Assembly: GCA_009797885.1 (NCBI GenBank)
Contig: WNKP01000009.1
Span: 111,958 to 175,957, forward strand
Length of the DNA stretch: 64,000 nt
Direction: 5' to 3'
Origin: Flavobacteriaceae bacterium GF1
Lineage (GTDB): Bacteria > Bacteroidota > Bacteroidia > Flavobacteriales > Flavobacteriaceae
Position numbers and translations under genes: made by a program. Under the pieces are notes generated by a model that searched no databases, had not been told where the DNA came from, and worked only from the letters and a program-made list of their open reading frames with translations. How positions within the stretch are numbered: position 1 is the first letter of the stretch; every line of letters begins with the position of its first letter. Below, piece by piece: positions 25,679-33,665 of the stretch.

Positions 25679-27190
25679 CTACATCTGCTGTGCAAACTTT
25701 TTGGATATCCTGGAGCGTAACTTCCGTTCATAATCCTCTTCCAGCCATTCCTTGTAATTCTTGGTATTGTTCATGATACAATACGAATACTGTTTCACCC
25801 GAAATGCAATTTCCTCTTTTAAGGCCTTTGCCAGGATACGCGCATCAAAAATATCCTCGCTGTTCTCAACACAGATCTGTGCATGCTGCTCTATGCTTCG
25901 TTCCAATACGAGTTTGGATTTTTTGCCCTCTTCAAATACCTTTTTGTATTCTTCCTTCACATCAAAATCGATATTCTCCGATTTGGCAAATTTTGCTTTG
26001 AGTTCATCTGGCATTTCATAGATGAACTCCTTCTCAATTTCCTCATCGTTCTTGATGTTTTCCAAGTAAAAATCCGGGAAATGGAAAATCTCCTGCCAAT
26101 CCAAAGGCTCGTCCCAAGGTCCAAAACGGGCAATATTGTTCCCCAGATCAATAACTTTGAACCCATTCTTATTGGGAAGGATCCTGGAACCACGTCCGAT
26201 CATTTGAAAATATAGGGTCAATGAACGGGTAGCCCTATTTAGGATGATGGATTCCACCGTTGGCTCATCAAAACCCGTTGTCAGGATACTTACCGAAGTT
26301 AGGATGGCATTGGGGGTTTGGGCAAACCAATCCAATATCTCCCTACGTTCGGAAGCCGTATTTCTGTTGTCCAAATGTCTAATATCATAACCGGCCTTTT
26401 TAAAGGTCTCGTACACGTAAAAGGACGTATTGATACCATTGTTAAAAATAAGGGTCTTGGTGCCTTTGGCCACTTCCTCATAAGCCGTTACCAGCTTGCC
26501 CAACATATTGTGGTTACCGTAAAACTCATCTGAGGATTTTACCGTATAATCACCATGGATCCCCAGTTTTAAACTCTTAAGACTGACATCATAGCTATAG
26601 AGATCAGCTTTGGCCAAATATCCGTTCGCTATTAAGGATTTTATGGACTTGCCCACGATCAACTTTTTATAGTGGTCCTTCATGGGCAATTTAATGTTGG
26701 AACTCAACGGGGTAGCGGTAACCCCCAAAATCGTGGCGTGTTCAAAGTATTTGAACAGTTTTCGGAAGGAGTTGTAATGCGCTTCATCGATGATGACCAA
26801 TCCAATGTTGTTGATTTTCACCTTTTCTTCCTGAAGCCTATTGTTCAATGTCTCCACCATGGCCACAAAGCACATATATTCGTCCTGGTCGTTGAGCTCC
26901 TTTACATCACTGTTGATGATTTTGTTGCTGACCCCAAAACCGTGAAGCATCCGGGACGTTTGGAAACTCAATTCAATCCTATGGGTAAGCACGACCACCT
27001 TCTTTTTGGTGGTCTCAATGTACCTGCGCGTTATCTCCGAAAAAACAACGGTCTTGCCCCCTCCAGTGGGAAGTTGATATAAGATATTGCTACCCTCGGG
27101 CAACTTGGCCAATTCCGTGAAGATTTTCTCCAAATCCTCCTTTTGGTAGTCGTAAAGTTTTTTTCCGGCAACTTCTTTTTGTAGCTCCAA
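25679..27190 (-). CDS. SF2 DEAD/DEAH-box helicase
   Basis: This 503-residue protein has the helicase motifs in order: Walker A (LPTGGGKT), VVVLTHRIEL (Ia), DEAH in VIIDEAH, TATP (motif III), IFNNG (IV), LTTGFDEP (V) and QMIGRGSR (VI). These match the ResIII/RAD25-like SF2 branch. The C-terminal about 150 residues are charged and helical with no recognised domain. No methylase or specificity gene is nearby, so a restriction system is not supported. It probably works in RNA or DNA remodelling. It lies 3 bp before the glycosyltransferase. Confidence 0.9.
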   Translation of the reverse strand: MELQKEVAGKKLYDYQKEDLEKIFTELAKLPEGSNILYQLPTGGGKTVVFSEITRRYIETTKKKVVVLTHRIELSFQTSRMLHGFGVSNKIINSDVKELNDQDEYMCFVAMVETLNNRLQEEKVKINNIGLVIIDEAHYNSFRKLFKYFEHATILGVTATPLSSNIKLPMKDHYKKLIVGKSIKSLIANGYLAKADLYSYDVSLKSLKLGIHGDYTVKSSDEFYGNHNMLGKLVTAYEEVAKGTKTLIFNNGINTSFYVYETFKKAGYDIRHLDNRNTASERREILDWFAQTPNAILTSVSILTTGFDEPTVESIILNRATRSLTLYFQMIGRGSRILPNKNGFKVIDLGNNIARFGPWDEPLDWQEIFHFPDFYLENIKNDEEIEKEFIYEMPDELKAKFAKSENIDFDVKEEYKKVFEEGKKSKLVLERSIEQHAQICVENSEDIFDARILAKALKEEIAFRVKQYSYCIMNNTKNYKEWLEEDYERKLRSRISKKFAQQM

Positions 27191-27425
27191 GTCGATATCG
27201 TGGGTTTAGGCAGATTAATAAAAAACCTTACAAAATTAGGCGATTTTTGAATTGGCACGAAAAACTACCTGCCCTTTAATATCAAAATACTATTAACAAT
27301 GGCCGAATTCAAGTGCAGTAAAATACTACTGATAATTTTTTGAAAAGATTACATGATTCCGTTTGGAATTGCCGCGTTAAAAATGTATAATGAGAGCTTA
27401 TATATACACTAAACCCAGAACACGA

Positions 27426-28289
27426 ATGAGGCAACTTAAAATCATTAAGCAAGTAACCAACCGTGAATCCAAATCCCTAGACAAATACCTACAAGACATA
27501 AGCAAAATAGAATTGATAACAGCCGATGAAGAGGTAGAACTGGCCCAAAAAATTAAAAGAGGGGACCAAGCTGCCCTGGAAAAGCTGACCAATGCCAACC
27601 TTCGATTTGTTGTTTCCGTTGCCAAGCAATATCAGAATCAGGGGTTGACCTTACCTGATTTGATCAATGAAGGAAATGTAGGTCTGGTCAAAGCGGCCAA
27701 ACGTTTTGACGAAACACGAGGTTTTAAGTTCATCTCTTATGCGGTATGGTGGATCCGCCAGTCCATACTTCAGGCATTGGCGGAACAATCCAGGGTTGTG
27801 CGTTTGCCTTTGAACAAGATCGGTTCCATCAATAAGATCAAAAAAACGTTTTCCTATTTGGAACAGGCCCATGAAAGACCTCCTTCTGCAGAGGAAATTG
27901 CCAAAGAATTGGACATGACGGTCACCGAAGTAAAGCAAAGCATGAAAAATACCGGGCGTCACGTATCCATGGATGCCCCCTTAAAAGAAGGGGAGGATTC
28001 CAATCTATACGATGTCATGAAAGCAGGGGAATCCCCGCGTCCCGACAAAGAATTGATGCATGAATCACTGAACACGGAAATAAATCGGGCCCTGGACACC
28101 CTTTCGCCCAGGGAAGCCGATGTTGTTCGTCTGTATTACGGAATTGGGGAACAGCCTTCCATGACCCTGGAGGAAATTGGGAGTACTTTTGATCTGACCA
28201 GGGAACGGGTGAGACAAATTAGGGAAAAGGCCATTCGAAAATTAAGACATAGCTCTAAATGCAAAATCTTAAAATCGTATTTAGGGTAA
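27426..28289 (+). CDS. rpoD: RNA polymerase primary sigma factor (short RpoD/SigA type)
   Basis: This 287-residue sigma factor lacks region 1.1, as is usual in Flavobacteriia. Region 1.2 is [15 protein letters not shown]. Region 2 is [20 protein letters not shown] with the -10 binding [20 protein letters not shown]. Region 4 ends [29 protein letters not shown] chose the ATG at 27426 ([13 protein letters not shown]); the frame continues upstream but with non-conserved codons. It directs housekeeping transcription from TTG/TAnnTTTG promoters. A strong terminator follows the stop codon. Confidence 0.94.
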   Translation: MRQLKIIKQVTNRESKSLDKYLQDISKIELITADEEVELAQKIKRGDQAALEKLTNANLRFVVSVAKQYQNQGLTLPDLINEGNVGLVKAAKRFDETRGFKFISYAVWWIRQSILQALAEQSRVVRLPLNKIGSINKIKKTFSYLEQAHERPPSAEEIAKELDMTVTEVKQSMKNTGRHVSMDAPLKEGEDSNLYDVMKAGESPRPDKELMHESLNTEINRALDTLSPREADVVRLYYGIGEQPSMTLEEIGSTFDLTRERVRQIREKAIRKLRHSSKCKILKSYLG

Positions 28290-28294
28290 TAAAA

Positions 28295-28324
28295 AAGGGG
28301 CTTCAAAATTGAAGCCCCTTTTTT
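28295..28324 (+). terminator. Rho-independent terminator of rpoD
   Basis: AAGGGGCTTC (28295-28304) pairs with GAAGCCCCTT (28311-28320) across a 6-base AT loop and is followed by a T run. It sits just after the rpoD stop. The A-run on the other side makes it potentially bidirectional, so it could also end the minus-strand micropeptide transcript. Confidence 0.9.
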
Positions 28325-28342
28325 ATTGATAAACACTTAAAC

Positions 28343-28444
28343 TTAAGAACAATTCAGTTGTGAGATGTTGTAATCCGTTAGAATCTCATTCAAATCATTG
28401 ATGAAATTGATGTATGCACTGTTTTCTTGGTTCTGTCTCTCCAT
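28343..28444 (-). CDS. 33-residue peptide, paralogue of the next small ORF
   Basis: The minus strand encodes MERQNQENSAYINFINDLNE followed by ILTDYNISQLNCS and a TAA stop. Aligned with the ORF at 28465-28563, it shares a Y-x2-F-x3-LNEIL core and a following Q/E-L-N/D step. Conserved protein-level similarity between two adjacent short ORFs is good evidence that both are coding. It ends 20 bp before the rpoD terminator region. There is no signal peptide or leader-type Gly-Gly. The product carries a single cysteine next to the end, but no modification enzyme is adjacent. I do not recognise the family. Confidence 0.55.
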   Translation of the reverse strand: MERQNQENSAYINFINDLNEILTDYNISQLNCS

Positions 28445-28464
28445 AGCTTTCGGTTTAAGGCAGT

Positions 28465-28563
28465 TTATAAATAATCCAACTCTGCCAGTTCATTCATGCT
28501 CAAAATTTCATTTAGCTCCTGTAAGAATGCTAAATATTCCTCGCCGTAGGTATCGTATAACAT
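28465..28563 (-). CDS. 32-residue acidic peptide, paralogue of the neighbouring small ORF
   Basis: The minus strand encodes MLYDTYGEEYLAFLQELNEI followed by LSMNELAELDYL and a TAA stop. The Y-x2-F-x3-LNEIL core matches the downstream ORF at 28343-28444, so the pair look like tandem duplicates. The peptide is strongly acidic and amphipathic, suited to a single protein-binding helix. It lies 130 bp downstream of the YaiO-like gene on the same strand, either as the tail of that operon or as its own transcript. No family known to me fits. Confidence 0.55.
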   Translation of the reverse strand: MLYDTYGEEYLAFLQELNEILSMNELAELDYL

Positions 28564-28693
28564 AGTGGTAGATTAGGTTTTTAATTCGGGTGCTACATGA
28601 TTAACGCTAACATATCCCAAACATTATGCAATGACAATATTTTGTGGTGAAGTACACAAAAGTTGTTGTGAACTTTTAAATAGGAAAATTCGT

Positions 28694-29902
28694 TCAAAAA
28701 CGAAATTGATACCGAAGTCCAAAGGAAACGCCCCAAAAAAAGTTGCCCGAATCGAAAAAGAGTTCTTGTCGTCTAACCCCTGCATTTAAGGTATACAGCC
28801 CTATATTATTTTTATCGGCAAACTGATATTCCAGGTTCAGCAATTGGGTTTCCAGGAACAATTGGGTGGCGGAAAGCAATTCACCATCCACAATAAACTG
28901 GTTCAACTCGGAATCGAAGCCATAGGTCGCCCGGACACCAAAAAAATGATTGCCATCCTTTCCGTATTTTCTTGCCAAAACGTTCCCTGCCCAACCCATT
29001 TGTCCATCATTCCTGACCGAAACAAAAGGCCTTGCGGACACATAATAGTTCCCTCTGTACATCCCAAAGGACCCTGTAAAAATGGTGGCATTATTTTCCG
29101 TAAACCGCACATGTCTGGCCCCAAGGGATACCTCAAATGCTTTGGGCAGTTCCGCATAGAGCTCCAATCCCGCCCTGTGCTTAGGAAATATGACCGCATT
29201 GGAATACCCGTAATTTAGGTATCCATGGAACGTTTTGGAAATGGTGGGATAGGCATCCACTTCAAACTGGGTTCCGGTTTGGTCAAATCTTTGGGCATAA
29301 TTGATCCTGGGCAGGATTTGTCCAAATTTGGTTTGGGTCTGGTATGCTATAGAGGTTTCGTACATGGGGTCAAAAACCACATCAAAGATTTCAATGGTCG
29401 TTGAAACGGAAATACCGTTTTTTCGTTTCAGGTTTTTGTTTTCCTCTTTCAGCTTTTCCTGGATAGGAGGCTTTTTGTTCAGTTCGAAAACGACCTGGTT
29501 ACGCAATTCTTCAATGGCCTTATCTTCGCGAAGGTATATTAGGGCCTTATTCGAAAGTCCAAGGGCAATATTCAGGTTTTTGGAATACAGTTCATTCTTT
29601 ATGGCCGCCAACCAGGCTTCCCTTTTTTGTCGCTTTACCGACAGTATTCGATTGAAACGCTTTCGGGCTTCATTATAGTCTTTGTCCCAAGTGTAGGTCT
29701 TTGCAATGAGAATGGCCGCATCGGTATAATCCGGGTATGAAGCCAAAATCCGTTCCAGGGAATCCCTGGCAACGGTCCTGTTCCCTTCAAAAGCAATATT
29801 TCGGGCACTTAAAAAAGAGTTATCTGGGTCCGTTATTCCTTGGGACCGTACCCAAAAACAACCAAACCCGATACATACTATATAAATAAAGCGTTTACTC
29901 AT
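28694..29902 (-). CDS. YaiO-type outer-membrane protein: TPR domain plus beta-barrel
   Basis: This 402-residue protein has a signal peptide (residues 1 to about 21), a TPR-like helical part (RDSLERILASYPDYTDAAILIAKTY and following, about 30-140) and a C-terminal beta-barrel (about 165-402) ending with aromatic FGLRYQFRF. The layout is that of YaiO proteins and resembles PgaA and BcsC, in which periplasmic TPRs feed a polysaccharide porin. Being the last gene of an operon with a processive glycosyltransferase, it is the likely exporter or its outer-membrane anchor. The barrel is smaller than PgaA's. Overlaps the previous gene by one base. Confidence 0.82.
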   Translation of the reverse strand: MSKRFIYIVCIGFGCFWVRSQGITDPDNSFLSARNIAFEGNRTVARDSLERILASYPDYTDAAILIAKTYTWDKDYNEARKRFNRILSVKRQKREAWLAAIKNELYSKNLNIALGLSNKALIYLREDKAIEELRNQVVFELNKKPPIQEKLKEENKNLKRKNGISVSTTIEIFDVVFDPMYETSIAYQTQTKFGQILPRINYAQRFDQTGTQFEVDAYPTISKTFHGYLNYGYSNAVIFPKHRAGLELYAELPKAFEVSLGARHVRFTENNATIFTGSFGMYRGNYYVSARPFVSVRNDGQMGWAGNVLARKYGKDGNHFFGVRATYGFDSELNQFIVDGELLSATQLFLETQLLNLEYQFADKNNIGLYTLNAGVRRQELFFDSGNFFWGVSFGLRYQFRF

Positions 29903-32235
29903 TATTCTTTAAACTGAATACCCGTTATTTGGTTTTTTCCTTCATTTTGAATTTTCCCCATCCGGTTCATGCAGCGTTCCACTTTTTTGATCAGCTCAAC
30001 GGTTTCAATATTATTCCCCTTCATTTGTTCATATATCCTGGACGCCCTTGAGTTGTTTCCCGACCAATAATACACATCCAACAATGCCCCATAGGCATCT
30101 TGATAAAAAGGATGAAGGTCAACGGCCTTTTCCAAAAGCATGATCGATTTATTGTAATGCTTCTTCCAGGCGTGTATTCTTCCTTGCAATATCAAGGCAT
30201 CAATATGGCCTGGAACATTGTCCAGAATGTAAGCGGATAAAAGCAATGCTTTGTCATAATCACCATCATGGGCCAATTCCCTGGCGCTGTTGTAGGCATT
30301 GTCATAATTCCTTCCATTGAAAACACTGCTTATCCATACCATTTCTTCTTTGGTAAACTGTTTTTTACCAGTCTCATAGACCGCCATGTCCTTAGGAAGT
30401 ATTTTATTCTCTCTGGTCACATACGAATTGATTGCCTTAAAAAGCTTCAATTCCTTTTTAAGTGTTCCCTTTACGGAATCATTGGGAGTTAAAAGTTCCA
30501 GCGTATCCCCTATCCTTGCAACTTTTCGGCCCTTGACAAAATGGTTGTCGTATACCACTGCCTTGACTCCATTATTGGCCGTAGACAAGACCACCTTACC
30601 ATTCTCACTCAACAGTCCGTTTCCCAACCACGCGCTTTTTTGGGGCAGCTCAAAATCCTCCTGTTGCCGTAGCAAACTCAATAAACTAGGGGCGATATCG
30701 TGATGCGAAGCCAGATTATTGAATTCCATTCCTTGGTTCAATAGCGCGCTGTAAATCACTAAGGGTACTTGATATTGTTGTAATGGATTTTCAATGGGCA
30801 AATAGTTTTTTCCACTACCGGTAACCACAAAAATGGTATTCCCAACGTCCTTGGTCAATGCGTACATTTTGAAGAGTTTCCCGAGGGCATTATCGGCATA
30901 TTTCATTGCCGCAAACAAATCGACATTCTTTTTGACAAATCGCTTTTGTTTTCCATCGAACTTCATGGTATCAATCGCCTTTTCGATCCACGATTCATAG
31001 TAGTCGGAATCCGGAATGGAGAAAGGCTTGGTCGTACTTAAATTGAGGAAAAACTCAATTTTAGGCTGATTGGAGGCAAAATAGGACGAACCCCATTTTT
31101 TGTACAGTTCCCCATCGGGATATCCCAAAGTGACCCCTGCCCTGTCCGCTTCCTGAAGGATGTAGCTATCGCTGAACCTTGATTTGTCCAAAACAATATC
31201 CACTTGTTCTTCATTCAAAAACCTGTCCATATTGTGTAATGAGGCGTTCCCCCCAAAATAGAACCCGGTGTTATAGTTGTTCCGCTTTAAAAGACCGAAT
31301 AGCGTATTTCTGTTTGCCGAGTTTTCCAAGGCCATAAACCCATTTTCCCCTTGGGGCAAGGACCCCAGGATATTGGTGACCGCATCGGTGGTTGAAGTGG
31401 AATTGGCCAAAAAACGGTTCCAATACAGGGATTTCTTGGTGATGGAGTCCAGAAATGGGGTAAATCCCGCAAATTTACCTTCTCCAAGAAATTCGGGCCT
31501 GAGGCCATCCCATACCACAATAACAATATTTGGGGGCTGGACATTGGACGCAAAGTGTTCACTGAATGAATCATCCTTTTCCCAATCCTTCAGTAATGGA
31601 TATTCCTTGCCCTCATACGTATTAAAATCCAAAAGATGGTCCGCAGTTTCTGAGATAAAGCTCAAGGTCTTATTTTGATTGACCGGACTTTTCTCGGTAA
31701 CCGATGTGCTTAATGCCAGCAAAAAAAGGATGATGGTAAAAGGATACATTTTACCAATAAAGGGGTTCAAAAACGACGAAAGCTTATAGAACAAATAATA
31801 AAGTAGTCCAGTACCTAGGATGACCAGCACAAATTTTAGGATTATGGCATTGCTCAGTGTCAATGAAAACCCGGATTGAAAGTCGGTAATATGCAGCATC
31901 GAATAATTGCGGACAAAGTTTTCGATTAAAAGGACCTCGAATAGCAAAAAAGTGGAAAAAAGCACTATGGATCCCCTAAACCCGGTACCAGGCTTACTGC
32001 GTTCCAGGAAGCGGAACACCAATAAAAGGACAAATGAGAGTATTGCCGCAAATCCCAAATGGTTGACCAGCAGCAAAAGAAAGGTCCTATTCAAAGGCCT
32101 GTCAATGACACCTCCATGGAAAAGGCTGAATTGCTGGTACATGGAAAGCACAAAAAGCGCGCAGACAAAACCAATTAGGATTCTGGTGAAATCCTTTAAG
32201 GTCCGTGTTTTTTTTATGTTGGTCTTTATCTCCAT
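29902..32235 (-). CDS. Membrane sulfatase-fold protein with C-terminal TPRs (LtaS/EptA-like)
   Basis: This 777-residue protein has about five N-terminal membrane helices (residues 17-38, 53-75, 88-108, 130-155, 163-180). A periplasmic alkaline-phosphatase-superfamily domain follows (IVIVVWDGLRPEFLG, metal-ligand Asp243; candidate nucleophile Ser/Thr in NSTSTTDA; SHHDIAPSLLSLL), with TPR-like helices at about 640-760. LtaS and EptA relatives transfer phosphoglycerol or phosphoethanolamine to envelope glycans. The usual T-x-D-H metal motif is replaced by VVTGSGKNYLP, so activity may be altered or lost. The TPR tail is unusual and may dock the neighbouring YaiO or GT2. It overlaps both neighbours by one base. 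Confidence 0.82.
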   Translation of the reverse strand: MEIKTNIKKTRTLKDFTRILIGFVCALFVLSMYQQFSLFHGGVIDRPLNRTFLLLLVNHLGFAAILSFVLLLVFRFLERSKPGTGFRGSIVLFSTFLLFEVLLIENFVRNYSMLHITDFQSGFSLTLSNAIILKFVLVILGTGLLYYLFYKLSSFLNPFIGKMYPFTIILFLLALSTSVTEKSPVNQNKTLSFISETADHLLDFNTYEGKEYPLLKDWEKDDSFSEHFASNVQPPNIVIVVWDGLRPEFLGEGKFAGFTPFLDSITKKSLYWNRFLANSTSTTDAVTNILGSLPQGENGFMALENSANRNTLFGLLKRNNYNTGFYFGGNASLHNMDRFLNEEQVDIVLDKSRFSDSYILQEADRAGVTLGYPDGELYKKWGSSYFASNQPKIEFFLNLSTTKPFSIPDSDYYESWIEKAIDTMKFDGKQKRFVKKNVDLFAAMKYADNALGKLFKMYALTKDVGNTIFVVTGSGKNYLPIENPLQQYQVPLVIYSALLNQGMEFNNLASHHDIAPSLLSLLRQQEDFELPQKSAWLGNGLLSENGKVVLSTANNGVKAVVYDNHFVKGRKVARIGDTLELLTPNDSVKGTLKKELKLFKAINSYVTRENKILPKDMAVYETGKKQFTKEEMVWISSVFNGRNYDNAYNSARELAHDGDYDKALLLSAYILDNVPGHIDALILQGRIHAWKKHYNKSIMLLEKAVDLHPFYQDAYGALLDVYYWSGNNSRASRIYEQMKGNNIETVELIKKVERCMNRMGKIQNEGKNQITGIQFKE

Positions 32236-33665
32236 TATGCAGCTTTACTGAAACCTTTTCGGGTCATTGCACCCCAACCGGATTGTATTTTGAACAGTTT
32301 TTTATAATTCCCTTTTATGGCTGACCATACCACTATGGGATGAAAGAAAAAAGGTTCTACAATGGCACATAACATCAAAATCAGGATGTCTTTGGTCTTG
32401 TTGTATTGATTGTAGGAATACACATCCCATAGGATTGCATAAAAAGAGAACATCACACTAAAGGTGTAGATGGCCAGTGTGATGGCCAAAAAGAATTCCC
32501 AGTTCAAAATCCCTAAAATGTAAAACAGAATGATGGAAAAGAATCCCAGGAACTCCAAAATGGGTGACATCCATTCATAGAAGAACCAATAGGGATAACT
32601 CAGCATTCCCAATCTTCCGTACTTGGGATTAAAGAACATGTCCTTGTGCTTTTTAAGTGTTTCCAGATTACCGCGGGACCATCTATCCCTTTGTTTTACC
32701 AAAACCTTCAAGCTTTCGGGAACTTCTGTCCAGCAAAGCGGGTCTGGAATATACTCAATGGTATAAGGAATGTCCTCATCATGCATATACCTCCGCATCC
32801 TAAAAACAATTTCCATGTCCTCCCCTACCGTATTGGTGTCATATCCCCCAACCGCCAATGCAATCTCCCGATCAAAAAATCCAAAGGCCCCGGAAATGAT
32901 CAGCAAGCTGTCTATCCTTCCCCAGGCCATCCTACCTAGCAAAAAGGAACGCGTATATTCCAACAATTGAAATTTGGCCAACCAATTTTTAGGTAAATTG
33001 ATTTCTTCCAAGGTACCCCCGGAAATGGTACAGGAATTGGCTACCCTTATAACACCACCAACCGCAATGACCCGCTTCTGCGATCGTTGTGAAAACGACT
33101 TGACCACATGGAGCAGCGCATCCGGCTGTAATAGGCAATCCACATCAATACAGCCTACATACCTGTTTTCAGAAAGGTAGACCCCGGTATTTAAGGCGTC
33201 TGATTTTCCTCCGTTTTCCTTGTCTATCACCGTTAGCTTGGAAAAACTCTTTTGGTTGGACTTATAAATGCCGCGGACGGGCTTGGATTTCCAGTTGGGG
33301 TCCATGGTATATTCAATTTTTTCCAGATGGAAAGCATCGATCAGTTTTTCCAAAGTGTCGTCCTTGCTACCGTCATTGACCACCATTACCTCGTAATTCA
33401 CATATTTTAGGGACAGTAGCGACCGTACGTTTTCGACAATGGTCATCCCTTCATTGAATGCCGGGGCTATAATGGTTATGGAGGGGGCCAAAGGTGATGC
33501 CATTACCTTGGACAAATCCCCAAAACTGTTTTTGTTTCGATAGTGGATGGAATTACGGGCGGATAGATAACCCATAATACTGAACATGGAGAACAGCACT
33601 GTGGAGAACACTAAAAAAATAATGTTCATGTATTCTACAAATATGTCAAATACCCCACTATTCAT
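32235..33665 (-). CDS. Processive family-2 glycosyltransferase (PgaC/BcsA-like)
   Basis: This 476-residue membrane synthase has all processive GT2 motifs: Asp98 in VNDGSKDDT, the DVD at 174-176 (GCIDVDCLL), GED at 281-283 and QRDRW at 325-329. One membrane helix precedes the catalytic domain (about 14-35) and three or more follow (362-385, 388-410, 425-450). Family members polymerise beta-linked sugars (GlcNAc, glucose, mannuronate) and push the chain across the membrane. I chose the ATG at 33665; further upstream codons would lie inside the HEAT gene. No PilZ domain is fused, so any c-di-GMP control would need another protein. Polymer identity is unknown. Confidence 0.9.
   Translation of the reverse strand: MNSGVFDIFVEYMNIIFLVFSTVLFSMFSIMGYLSARNSIHYRNKNSFGDLSKVMASPLAPSITIIAPAFNEGMTIVENVRSLLSLKYVNYEVMVVNDGSKDDTLEKLIDAFHLEKIEYTMDPNWKSKPVRGIYKSNQKSFSKLTVIDKENGGKSDALNTGVYLSENRYVGCIDVDCLLQPDALLHVVKSFSQRSQKRVIAVGGVIRVANSCTISGGTLEEINLPKNWLAKFQLLEYTRSFLLGRMAWGRIDSLLIISGAFGFFDREIALAVGGYDTNTVGEDMEIVFRMRRYMHDEDIPYTIEYIPDPLCWTEVPESLKVLVKQRDRWSRGNLETLKKHKDMFFNPKYGRLGMLSYPYWFFYEWMSPILEFLGFFSIILFYILGILNWEFFLAITLAIYTFSVMFSFYAILWDVYSYNQYNKTKDILILMLCAIVEPFFFHPIVVWSAIKGNYKKLFKIQSGWGAMTRKGFSKAA

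Larger units (their letters stand above)
28290..28693. other. Intergenic stretch with terminator and two micropeptide ORFs
   Basis: The stretch holds the rpoD terminator and two minus-strand ORFs described separately. Between 28564 and 28693 I see only AT-rich sequence; one minus-strand AATGTTTG octamer is a one-mismatch -7 element, but without a well-placed -33 TTG. Confidence 0.5.

Noticed and set aside
25679..27190. Type III or type I restriction system
   Set aside because: The helicase has ResIII-like motifs, but there is no methyltransferase, specificity subunit or nuclease nearby.
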